This document shows positions 7,205 through 15,290 of a stretch of DNA of 16,259 bases, piece by piece. The translations under genes and the position numbers were made by a program. Numbering within the stretch: the stretch's first letter is position 1; every line of letters starts with the position of its first letter. Source of the stretch: Candidatus Poseidonia alphae (GTDB lineage Archaea > Thermoplasmatota > Poseidoniia > Poseidoniales > Poseidoniaceae); assembly GCA_002505405.1 (NCBI GenBank), contig DAVD01000008.1, positions 1 through 16,259 on the forward strand, read 5' to 3'. The notes below the pieces were generated by a model, which saw only the letters and a program-made list of their open reading frames with translations, did not search any database and was not told the DNA's origin.

Positions 7205-10200
7205 ATGAATAACCGAAACCTTGCTTTTGCCCTAACAATGCTCTTCCTTGTCTCCTTGACGAGCCCTCTCGCTCAAACCGACCTCAAACAAGAATCTGAA
7301 CTCATGCCCACAAGCGCCCGGTCGACTGCTTGTTCGGGAGATGTATGCCTGAACGAAGTGATTCCAAATCCCGGCGGCGCCGATGATGCAGCATGGCCAA
7401 ATGGTGAATGGTTTGAACTGTTCAACAACGGTACAACTGACGTTGATTTGAGCGGCTGGAAAGCCGTCAACAGTGGAAGTAAAACGCTTAATTTCGATGC
7501 CAATACAATCGTTGGCTATCAAGCAGGAAACGCATCGTCATGGACCATTTCCCCAGGCGACTACATCGTCATAGCAAGAAACGGGGACAGCAATTTTTAC
7601 CTGACCAACACAGGAATGACATTGACCCTTTACGACCAAAACAACAACAACGTTCACGAAGCAACATGGACCTCAGCAACCTCGGGTAAGAGTTACGAAC
7701 AAGACCCTACAAATGCAACGGCAAATTGGATTAAAACGGGTTCACCGTCTCCAGGACAAGTCAATTCGGCTGGCACGGCTGCTGTGATGGTCCCATCGGA
7801 CCTTGTAATCAGTGAAATCATGGCGAATCCTTGGCCGTCCTACGACAATGAATCGTGGCCCGGTGGCGAATGGGTGGAGTTGTACAACACGGGAACCTCG
7901 GATATTGATTTGACCGGCTGGACCCTTGAGGATGCAGCAGGAAACCTTCTCCCGGTCAATGCATCACACTTGGTGAATGCTACCTCATCGCCCTCGAGTT
8001 ACATCATCTCCCCTGGGCAACACAGAATCGTAGCAGTCAACGGAAGCAGTGCGTACGGAATCCTCAACAATGGCCCCGAATCGCTCACCCTCAAATGGCC
8101 TAACGGAAGCCCGTCTCAAGAAGTGTCCTATTCGTCAACCGAGCAAGGGTTTTCTTTGATGGCTACAAGTTCACCCAACGGCATGTGGGGCGCTGCACCC
8201 TATCCAACACAAGAAGGAATGAATCCTGTGGAACTCATCATGATGCCGACCCAGATGAATGATATTCAAATCTCCGAGATCCTCGTCAATGCAACAACAG
8301 AAGGTGCTGCCTTCCCCGACGGTGAGTGGATTGAACTCCACAATACCGGTACGTTAGAACTTGACCTCATGGGCTGGTCGTTGATTGACGGCATGGGCAA
8401 CATCACGTTCCTTGACCCTGCAACCCTCGTCTTCAATTCAACTCAGGGCTCAACGGGCATTTCCCCCGACCAACGAAGACTCGTTCAATTCACTGGAGAC
8501 ACTGAACTTTGGGACAATTACAATCACATTATGCTCCGTGACTTCACCGGGCAAATCCAAGATACAGCCATGTATGTCACTGACCATGGCGAAGACGTAG
8601 CTCTCATTCGTTCCCAAGCCCCGACAGACCCGTGGACTCCAGCAGCTTGGAAGACACCTGGTCATCCTGAACCGGGCAGTGTTCTATCCGATGGATACGT
8701 CCGATTTACAGAGGTTCTACCCGACGCGGTTGGAAGTGACAGTCAAACATGGCCAAAAGGGGAATGGCTCGAACTCCTCAATTATGGAGATGAAGATATT
8801 GATGTTGCAGGATGGAAACTCCAAGCCCCTTCCCGAAGTTTAACCTTGCATGAATACAACATGCCGCTTCAAAACAGCACAATCATTCCTGCTGGAGAGG
8901 TTGTACTGGTTGCCCTTAACGGAACAAGCAGTTTCTATCTCAAGCATACCAGTGCCGACTCAATTGGGCTATTGGACCTGGCTGGAGCCACAGTAGACAC
9001 TATTTCTTGGTCAGCAACGGCTGAAGGTGAATCGCTCATCCCACCCAACAGCACGCACGCTGGAGTTGGTTCATCCGGTGCTATGAACATCGGTGATTGG
9101 AAACAATCTGCATGGGCGACACCGGGCGAACTCAACCCCGTATGGCCTGCATATTCAGGCTCAAGCAATGTTAGTATGACTGAAATTTTGCCTTATTGCG
9201 ATGATGAAACCATTGACCCGGATGCAGACTGGGTTGAACTTTTCAACACGGGCATGGAAGACATCAATCTCAGCAGGTGGTCAATTGCATCTCCTGACGA
9301 CCATCGTAGATTCATGCGCATTGACAGCATGTGGGCCAACGGTAACGCAACTTCGTCAACCGTCCTTGCTGCTGGAGCACGCGCCGTCTTTTTGATGGAT
9401 CAGGACGTACTTTCCGGCCTCGGAGACAGTGCAGAGTTGCTGAACCCAGACGGCGACCTCATTCAAAGTGCGAGTTGGATCATAGAAACCGATTGTCAAA
9501 CATTGGAAGCAGGTCCCACGAGCAATGACCCATGGACCCATACGCTTTGGCCAACGCCGGGCGAAGAAGAGCCTGATGCAGGCAACCTTGCAAGTCCAGA
9601 CGACCTCCGTCTCACACGCTTGATGCCCGATGCTTCGTCGTCGGTTTCGAGCACCATGGAATTCCTTGAGATCACCAATTCCGGTGACAAACTCGCCGTC
9701 ATGGACGGCTGGAAGCTGCGAACCACGTCGAGCGCTGGAGTTCCCTACGACACCTCGTTCACCAATTTCATGATTCAACCAGAAAGTGCAACAATCCTCG
9801 CAAATGACGCATCAGCAGTAACCCTCTACGAAGATGGAATGGTTGTTGAACTTGATTTGGCGCTTAACCGAAGTTTCTACCTCGCCAACTCGGGGGCTGC
9901 GGTGCAGTTGCTTGACCCCTCAGGCAATGCTGTTGACACGGTTGTTTACGGCAACGGGCCAGTTGATGTTGATGGATGGAGCGGAATTGCTTTGGTTGAA
10001 CCTTTGACAAATTTGGACAATCTCATTTACCTTCGTGGAGACGGTTGCGGTGACGCACCAGACAACGATGTTGTTGCGGACTGGCACCACCGATGGAGCC
10101 GCCTTGGTGGAAGCAATTTCTGCCTCGAACCTACCGTGACCAGTTCGGGTAACATCACCCCACTCCTCGCTCCTGAATACGGACTCACTGACCTCTTGGC

Positions 10201-12100
10201 TTGGATCGGTGATGCCGATGAATCCATCCAAGTTCACATGTACCAACTTCAAGAAGTTCATCTCGTGGAGGCCCTCATCGAAGCGGACCAACGCGGTGTT
10301 GAAGTGACCGTCGTCATGGATTACGGTGACAACTGGTGGCCTGAATACGACCTGGATGCAAACCATGGGATGGCAACGACCATGCTCGCTGCTGGAGTGG
10401 ACGTGTTTTGGTTTGGAGACATGGGGGAAACACCCTATGCTTACATCCACAGCAAGGTCGCTGTCCGAGATAATGAAAGCGTTTGGATCGGTTCAGGAAA
10501 CTGGAAGTCCTCATCTCAACCTGCACCCGGTGATGCTGGAAATCGAGACTGGGGTGTCATCGTTGATGATGCGGCCTTAGCCACCCTCGTACGCTCGCAT
10601 TTGGCCTTTGATGAATCCGCTGAACGCTCTCACATCACGCCCGTCACCATGGCGGATGCGCCATCCGGCTGGGTTATGCCTCAATCGTCCCCAATTGTTG
10701 GAAACCTTTCAACATCGATTGACGGGGCCTTTGAAGCCACACTGTTGGTTTGTCCAGATAATTGCATCAATGAATTGGTTCAGATGTTGGACAGTGCAGA
10801 TGATGAAATCCTTCTCTCTCTGCAATACCTTGACATGGATTGGTCCTACGGCTGGGGAGACAACCCCATTGTATCTGCATTGGAAGATGCAGCTCAACGT
10901 GGGATTAAAATCCGCCTTATTTTGAACGGCGCCTACCTCGACGAGGACATCCAAAAGGTCGTTGACCAAATGAATGAGGATTGGAACGCCACTCTGGGCT
11001 ACGACACAAATGCTGTTGTCATGAGTGCTGGAGATGGCGTTAACAAATTGCACAACAAAGGTGCGATCGTTGACAAAGAAGCCGTCCTTGTATCTTCAAT
11101 CAACTGGGGCGACTCCGCCTTGGTTCGAAACCGAGAGATGGGGCTGCTCATCAGCAGCAATGATGTCGCTTCGGTTTACATCGATTCATGGAATGAGGAC
11201 TGGCAGCGATTGGACCCCGAAGTGGACTCCGACCAAGACGGACTCAACGATGAATGGGAAGATATGTTCGGATTGAACCGAACCCGAAGAACGGTCATCG
11301 GACAATCCTATGATGAAGGAATGTACGACGCCGATGCTGATGGACTCACCAACGAAGCTGAACTGCTGCATGGAGGCGACCCGCTCAATCCTGACACCGA
11401 TGGAGATTGCATCCTTGACGGTATTGAAGTTGCTTGGGCTCAGGCCTCAATTCTTAGCGATAGTGTAGCCGATGTTTCGCCGCGTGACGCGCTGACCATG
11501 GCTGACGCCGATAACGACGGAGAAAACGAATCCGACGCACTTGGTTGTGACCTTGGAGGCATTGTGGTCAACCCGCCATCCGATAACAACTCCAACGATA
11601 CAACCACTCCTTCGGCAGACGAGGATAACGATACCATCCTCAACGAGCAAGACAAATGTCCGAACACACCAGCAGGAGCCGCAACCGACCCGGATGGATG
11701 TTCATCCCAACAACGAGCAGAATTGGTCAACAATAACGGAGATGATACATCGGGAAGTTCTGGAGAGAATTTGTTCCTCGGTTTGATGATTGGTGCGCTT
11801 ATACTCTCGGGAGGAGCCTACGTCATCCTTCAGAACAAGCGTAGCGATTCTGAAGATGTCAAAGACAGCATTACCGCTGAATCGTTTGCTATGGCACAAG
11901 TCATGCCGGAAGGAGAAACACCCGCCTGGGATGCACCCGTTCTGGATGCATCTGGACCGACCGTTACTCCTGAAATGATGGCGCTGGTTCCCGGCTGGAG
12001 TCAAGACATGGTCAAGGACTATCTCCTCCAAGGATGGACGATGGACCAACTCTCCAACTACTACCAAGAACAAGTCGTTCAGCACGGTCAAACAGAATAA
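7205..12100 (+). CDS. Giant surface protein: six lamin-tail domains, two PLD/nuclease domains, TSP3 repeats, membrane anchor and cytoplasmic tail
   Basis: A 1631-residue protein with an N-terminal signal peptide (hydrophobic to about residue 23). Six lamin-tail (LTD) Ig-like repeats start near residues 48, 200, 354, 499, 656 and 801. Each shows the pattern xEx(I/V/L)xP...GEWxELxNxG...DLxGW, with the sixth most diverged. Two phospholipase-D superfamily domains follow (about 978-1140 and 1160-1335). The first has a textbook motif: H1082, K1084, D1089 and GSGN 1096-1099. The second has H1283, K1285, D1290 and SSIN 1297-1300. Both look catalytically intact and would pair to form one active site. 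TSP3 calcium repeats run from 1341 (DSDQDGLNDEWEDMFG) to about 1500. A helix at 1523-1544 is followed by Lys-Arg and an 85-residue cytoplasmic tail. The PLD fold includes nucleases and phospholipases. LTD domains occur with extracellular nucleases such as Shewanella ExeM, so a surface nuclease is the favoured reading; a lipase remains possible. It is in the operon, 18 bases after the transporter gene. Confidence 0.9.
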   Translation: MNNRNLAFALTMLFLVSLTSPLAQTDLKQESELMPTSARSTACSGDVCLNEVIPNPGGADDAAWPNGEWFELFNNGTTDVDLSGWKAVNSGSKTLNFDANTIVGYQAGNASSWTISPGDYIVIARNGDSNFYLTNTGMTLTLYDQNNNNVHEATWTSATSGKSYEQDPTNATANWIKTGSPSPGQVNSAGTAAVMVPSDLVISEIMANPWPSYDNESWPGGEWVELYNTGTSDIDLTGWTLEDAAGNLLPVNASHLVNATSSPSSYIISPGQHRIVAVNGSSAYGILNNGPESLTLKWPNGSPSQEVSYSSTEQGFSLMATSSPNGMWGAAPYPTQEGMNPVELIMMPTQMNDIQISEILVNATTEGAAFPDGEWIELHNTGTLELDLMGWSLIDGMGNITFLDPATLVFNSTQGSTGISPDQRRLVQFTGDTELWDNYNHIMLRDFTGQIQDTAMYVTDHGEDVALIRSQAPTDPWTPAAWKTPGHPEPGSVLSDGYVRFTEVLPDAVGSDSQTWPKGEWLELLNYGDEDIDVAGWKLQAPSRSLTLHEYNMPLQNSTIIPAGEVVLVALNGTSSFYLKHTSADSIGLLDLAGATVDTISWSATAEGESLIPPNSTHAGVGSSGAMNIGDWKQSAWATPGELNPVWPAYSGSSNVSMTEILPYCDDETIDPDADWVELFNTGMEDINLSRWSIASPDDHRRFMRIDSMWANGNATSSTVLAAGARAVFLMDQDVLSGLGDSAELLNPDGDLIQSASWIIETDCQTLEAGPTSNDPWTHTLWPTPGEEEPDAGNLASPDDLRLTRLMPDASSSVSSTMEFLEITNSGDKLAVMDGWKLRTTSSAGVPYDTSFTNFMIQPESATILANDASAVTLYEDGMVVELDLALNRSFYLANSGAAVQLLDPSGNAVDTVVYGNGPVDVDGWSGIALVEPLTNLDNLIYLRGDGCGDAPDNDVVADWHHRWSRLGGSNFCLEPTVTSSGNITPLLAPEYGLTDLLAWIGDADESIQVHMYQLQEVHLVEALIEADQRGVEVTVVMDYGDNWWPEYDLDANHGMATTMLAAGVDVFWFGDMGETPYAYIHSKVAVRDNESVWIGSGNWKSSSQPAPGDAGNRDWGVIVDDAALATLVRSHLAFDESAERSHITPVTMADAPSGWVMPQSSPIVGNLSTSIDGAFEATLLVCPDNCINELVQMLDSADDEILLSLQYLDMDWSYGWGDNPIVSALEDAAQRGIKIRLILNGAYLDEDIQKVVDQMNEDWNATLGYDTNAVVMSAGDGVNKLHNKGAIVDKEAVLVSSINWGDSALVRNREMGLLISSNDVASVYIDSWNEDWQRLDPEVDSDQDGLNDEWEDMFGLNRTRRTVIGQSYDEGMYDADADGLTNEAELLHGGDPLNPDTDGDCILDGIEVAWAQASILSDSVADVSPRDALTMADADNDGENESDALGCDLGGIVVNPPSDNNSNDTTTPSADEDNDTILNEQDKCPNTPAGAATDPDGCSSQQRAELVNNNGDDTSGSSGENLFLGLMIGALILSGGAYVILQNKRSDSEDVKDSITAESFAMAQVMPEGETPAWDAPVLDASGPTVTPEMMALVPGWSQDMVKDYLLQGWTMDQLSNYYQEQVVQHGQTE

Positions 12101-12131
12101 CATTCAAACGGGACCGAGTGGACCAAACGCT

Positions 12132-12896
12132 ATGGCCATCGCATACCGTAGCAGCAATCCCGTGCTTAACAACAAATTCATGGCGGCACTTACCGGTGTC
12201 GAGACCATGAGCCTGCAGGGCAGCCTCCGCAAGATTGGTTTCCTCCTAACATTGACCATCATCAGTTCATTCGCCACTGCCCTTGTCTGTTTGACTGCTG
12301 GCGAAAACATGTTCCTCTACGCCGGCCTATTCTCGACCGTAGGGGCCGTTTTCGGTTTTATTCTAGCCATGATCACCTTCGTGACTCGACCGCAAAATCC
12401 CGTAGCCTTGATGAGTCTTTATGCTATTTTTGAAGGCTTACTCGTGGGCGGCATGTCCCTCGTTATGGAGGCATATTATCCGGGCATTGTACTCCAGGCG
12501 GCGTTTGGAACCGTTTGCATTACCGGCACCATGTACGCCATGTATGCGTCACGAATCATCCGCCCAACACCCATGTTCAACAAGGTCATTGGAGGACTTG
12601 TCATCAGCATCTGTTTCCTCTACATGACTTCCTTCGTCCTCAGCATGTTTTCCGGATACGATGTCCCCTTCCTCCACAGTTCAGGACCGATTGGAATCGG
12701 ACTCACACTGTTCATTCTTGTCGTCGCCTCTCTTACCTTAATCAGCGATTTCGGATTTATTGAAGCGGGAGTCAAGAACGGTGCACCAAAGAACATGGAA
12801 TGGTATGCTGCGTTTGGGATACTCATTTCACTCATCTGGATTTACATTGAAACATTGAGACTCCTCTCCAAATTAAGAACCTTCATGCAGGACTGA
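12132..12896 (+). CDS. Bax inhibitor-1/YccA family membrane protein
   Basis: A 254-residue polytopic protein with about seven membrane helices (near 35-54, 68-88, 92-113, 119-139, 154-174, 187-208 and 228-246). The N-terminal RSSNPVLNNKF and the C-terminal run DFGFIEAGVKNGAPKNMEWY, followed by AAFGILISLIWIYIETLRLL, match the bacterial and archaeal BI-1-like branch (Pfam BaxI_1 type, 'Bax inhibitor-1/YccA'). Other family hallmarks are IFEGLLVGG and YYPGIVLQAAFGT. Related proteins such as Bacillus YetJ are pH-sensitive calcium leak channels; the function in archaea is not established. Acidic residues near Asp206 and Glu212/Glu229 lie where the family carries its pH-sensing pair, but I cannot align them exactly. 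The gene begins 31 bases after the giant surface protein gene, with only a weak ribosome-binding sequence, and ends seven bases before the dioxygenase. A calcium-related role would fit the TSP3-bearing neighbours, but this is speculative. Confidence 0.9.
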   Translation: MAIAYRSSNPVLNNKFMAALTGVETMSLQGSLRKIGFLLTLTIISSFATALVCLTAGENMFLYAGLFSTVGAVFGFILAMITFVTRPQNPVALMSLYAIFEGLLVGGMSLVMEAYYPGIVLQAAFGTVCITGTMYAMYASRIIRPTPMFNKVIGGLVISICFLYMTSFVLSMFSGYDVPFLHSSGPIGIGLTLFILVVASLTLISDFGFIEAGVKNGAPKNMEWYAAFGILISLIWIYIETLRLLSKLRTFMQD

Positions 12897-12903
12897 GACC
12901 ACA

Positions 12904-13851
12904 ATGACAAGAACGATACCGACCGTTGATTTCACACTCGCTCAATCTTCAAACGAAGACGAGCGAAAGGCGTTCGTCCAACAGGTCGGAGACGCACTCC
13001 ATGACATCGGGTTTTTTGCCTTGGTCAATCACGGAATTGATACCGAACTGATCATGGATGCTTACGCACAGTGCGACCGTTTCTTTGAATTGGACGAGAA
13101 CACCAAACGGTCGTATCTTCTTCCAGAAATCGCTCACCAGCGCGGCTATACGGCTTTTGGAGTTGAACACGCAAAGGACAATCCAGCACCTGACCTCAAA
13201 GAATTCTGGCAGACCGGAAGGGGCTATCCAATTGACGGACCAACACCAACCTACCCTCAAAACGTGTGGCCCAACGACCACGCTCCAGCGTTTCGTAGCG
13301 TCATTGACCGCCTCTACACCGACATGGAAGAATTGTCAAAAGAATTGCTTGAAGCATGTTCTCTTTACCTTGGCATGCCAGAAGATTGGCTTCCCGAAAT
13401 GGCTGACCAAGGGAATACCATCATGCGAATGATTCACTATCCGCCTCTTGACCCAACGATGCCCGAAGGTGCTGTTCGTTCAGCTGCCCACGAAGATATC
13501 AATTTCATCACGCTCCTGGTAACCGCTACGGCTGATGGACTCGAAGTGATGGACCACGATGGTTCATGGATACAGGTCAAGGGGGATGAAAAGGCAATCA
13601 TTGTTGACTCAGGAGACATGCTCCAAAACCTTACCAACGGATTGTTTCGTTCCGTCACTCACCGAGTGGTCAATCCTCAAGATTCCACTTCTCGCCGATA
13701 TTCAATGCCGATGTTTGTCCATCCAAGAAACGAAATCGACCTCACCCCCCACTCTGATTTTGTCGCTAAAACCGGTGGTATTGCAAAATATCAGAGCATC
13801 AAGGCGGGAGATTATCTCCAACAACGCCTGCGTGAAATAGGTCTGATTTGA
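12904..13851 (+). CDS. 2-oxoglutarate/Fe(II)-dependent dioxygenase, isopenicillin-N-synthase-like family
   Basis: A complete 315-residue soluble enzyme. The N-terminal DIOX_N part shows IPTVDF (5-10) and the hallmark DIGFFALVNHGI (36-47), followed by FFELDENTKR. The C-terminal jelly-roll carries the iron ligands H196-E-D198 (AAHEDINFITLL) and H253 (SVTHRVVNP), and the 2-oxoglutarate-binding Arg265-x-Ser267 (RYS). All catalytic residues are present, so the enzyme should be active. The family hydroxylates or oxidises many small molecules; it includes isopenicillin N synthase, plant hormone oxidases and fungal thymine-7-hydroxylase. The substrate cannot be read from sequence. The gene starts seven bases after the BI-1 gene and ends nine bases before a thymidine phosphorylase gene, so coupled expression with pyrimidine salvage is likely. 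A thymine- or nucleoside-directed oxidation is therefore a reasonable hypothesis. There is no sign of a beta-lactam pathway. Confidence 0.93.
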   Translation: MTRTIPTVDFTLAQSSNEDERKAFVQQVGDALHDIGFFALVNHGIDTELIMDAYAQCDRFFELDENTKRSYLLPEIAHQRGYTAFGVEHAKDNPAPDLKEFWQTGRGYPIDGPTPTYPQNVWPNDHAPAFRSVIDRLYTDMEELSKELLEACSLYLGMPEDWLPEMADQGNTIMRMIHYPPLDPTMPEGAVRSAAHEDINFITLLVTATADGLEVMDHDGSWIQVKGDEKAIIVDSGDMLQNLTNGLFRSVTHRVVNPQDSTSRRYSMPMFVHPRNEIDLTPHSDFVAKTGGIAKYQSIKAGDYLQQRLREIGLI

Positions 13852-13860
13852 GGTTGAGAG

Positions 13861-15174
13861 ATGAACGTTGCTCAACTGATTGAATCCGTTGTGGCTCAAC
13901 AAGGTCAAGACCACGCACTTCTTGACGACTTTGTGAAGGGCGTAGCCAATGGAGAAGTTGCTGTAGAAGACGCAACAGCCTGGCTAAAAGCCGTGCATAC
14001 CTTTGGCTGCAGCGTAGAGGACACCGTCCAACTCACAAAAACAATGATCGCATCAGGAGCCCAACTCACTTGGGAAGATGGACCTCCCGTTGTGGACAAA
14101 CACAGCACAGGAGGGGTCGGAGACAAGATGTCACTGATGCTTGCGCCAGCGCTGGCTGCATGCGGGCGTCGTGTTCCAATGCTTGCTGGGCGAGGGCTTG
14201 GCCATACGGGCGGGACCATCGACAAATTGGAATCGATTCCTGGTTTTAATTGCAGACTCAACCCAGAAGAGATGAACGACGCTGTCAATGCCATCGGATG
14301 CTGCATTGCCGTTCAAAACGATGCTATCGCTCCCGCCGATGGTGTCCTGTATGCGATTCGTGACGTCACGGATACCGTCGATAGTGTCCCTCTCATCACC
14401 GCCTCCATCATTTCAAAAAAAGCAGCAGAAGGATTGCAAGCCCTTGTTCTTGATGTGAAATGCGGAAGCGCAGCCTTCATGAAAACGCATGAACAAGCTG
14501 AGGAATTGGCCAAATCCATGGTACGAACGGCAGAGGGGCTCGGCATCAAAACCATTGCACACATCACATCGATGGAACAACCGATTGGAAGTCACGTCGG
14601 AAATGCGTTAGAAATCATTGAAAGCATCGAAGTAATGCAAGGCAAAGGTTCCGTTGACACCAGAAACCTCGTCATTCTTCAAGGTGGTGCGCTTCTAGCC
14701 ATGACTGAGGATGGCCTGAGCCTTGAAGAAGCAAACAAACAAATTGAACGATCGCTGGACCGTGGTGATGCCCTTGAAAAGTTTAGGCTCATGTGCATTC
14801 AACAAGGAGTATCACAGGAAATTGCTGATTTGCTGGTCAAGGACCCTCATTCGGTTTTACCTAAAAGTGAGCATCAAACCACAGTCTTGTCCCGCCAGCA
14901 GGGACACGTACGAACCATTGACTCAATGGCTGCAGCACTTTTGGCCAAGCAACATGGGGCTGGACGATACGCACTTGACGACGAAGTGGTTCCTGAAATC
15001 GGCTTCGTATTCCATGCTTCCAAGGGCACAAGCATCGAAGAAAACCAACCCTTGCTGACCTTCCATCACAATCAAAAATTGACCGATGAAGAGCATTCAA
15101 CCCTGCAAAACCTCATTGAAACGGTGAATGGTTTTGTGCCACCGGTTGAACGCCTGATGGCCATCGTGGACTGA
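13861..15174 (+). CDS. deoA: Thymidine / pyrimidine-nucleoside phosphorylase
   Basis: A 437-residue enzyme close to the bacterial length (about 433-440). It splits thymidine, deoxyuridine or uridine with phosphate into the base and (deoxy)ribose-1-phosphate in the cytoplasm. The phosphate-binding motif DKHSTGGVGDK (K80, H81, S82) and GRGLGHTGGTIDKLESIPG are intact. The pyrimidine-binding residues Arg167, Ser182 and Lys186 (in RDVTDTVDSVPLITAS and the following IISKK) match R171, S186 and K190 of the E. coli enzyme. The C-terminal domain (about 340-437) is also present. Most archaeal relatives are about 500-residue AMP phosphorylases with an extra N-terminal domain. That domain is missing here, which points to the nucleoside-specific type and possible acquisition from bacteria. 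The start ATG has GGTTGAG upstream and lies nine bases after the dioxygenase. It is the last gene of the operon. Thymidine versus broader pyrimidine specificity cannot be separated from sequence alone. Confidence 0.95.
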   Translation: MNVAQLIESVVAQQGQDHALLDDFVKGVANGEVAVEDATAWLKAVHTFGCSVEDTVQLTKTMIASGAQLTWEDGPPVVDKHSTGGVGDKMSLMLAPALAACGRRVPMLAGRGLGHTGGTIDKLESIPGFNCRLNPEEMNDAVNAIGCCIAVQNDAIAPADGVLYAIRDVTDTVDSVPLITASIISKKAAEGLQALVLDVKCGSAAFMKTHEQAEELAKSMVRTAEGLGIKTIAHITSMEQPIGSHVGNALEIIESIEVMQGKGSVDTRNLVILQGGALLAMTEDGLSLEEANKQIERSLDRGDALEKFRLMCIQQGVSQEIADLLVKDPHSVLPKSEHQTTVLSRQQGHVRTIDSMAAALLAKQHGAGRYALDDEVVPEIGFVFHASKGTSIEENQPLLTFHHNQKLTDEEHSTLQNLIETVNGFVPPVERLMAIVD

Positions 15175-15189
15175 TGGTGGCGAAGCCGT

Positions 15190-15196
15190 GATAAAG
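15190..15196 (+). promoter_or_regulatory. TATA-like box for tRNA-Asn
   Basis: GATAAAG is centred about 25 bases before the tRNA 5' end, the expected archaeal distance, in the 43-base gap after the phosphorylase gene. Read-through from the operon is an alternative. Confidence 0.4.
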
Positions 15197-15217
15197 GGGA
15201 GGCCTGTCGCCAACCTT

Positions 15218-15290
15218 GCCGATTTAGCTTAGCTGGTGGAGCGTGGGACTGTTAATCCCAAGGTCGTGGGTTCGAGCCCCACAATCGGCG
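15218..15290 (+). tRNA. tRNA-Asn (anticodon GUU)
   Basis: The plus strand folds into a complete 73-base cloverleaf. The acceptor stem is GCCGATT/AATCGGC, the D-stem GCTT/GAGC, the anticodon stem TGGGA/TCCCA around loop CTGTTAA, the variable loop AGGTC, and the T-arm GTGGG/CCCAC around TTCGAGC. The discriminator is G and the 3' CCA is not encoded. There is no intron. The GUU anticodon reads AAC/AAU. Confidence 0.97.

Noticed and set aside
7550..9900. DNA-level tandem repeats in the lamin-tail region
   Set aside because: The six domains are similar in protein motif only. The DNA copies are well diverged, so this is an old domain array and not a recent tandem repeat or recombination hot spot.
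12904..13851. True isopenicillin N synthase and a beta-lactam pathway
   Set aside because: Only the general IPNS-like 2OG oxygenase fold is shown. It carries a 2-oxoglutarate-binding RxS, and no peptide synthetase or other beta-lactam gene is nearby.
13861..15174. AMP phosphorylase of the archaeal NMP/RuBisCO pathway
   Set aside because: The extra N-terminal domain and greater length of that family are absent, and pyrimidine-site residues of thymidine phosphorylase are kept.
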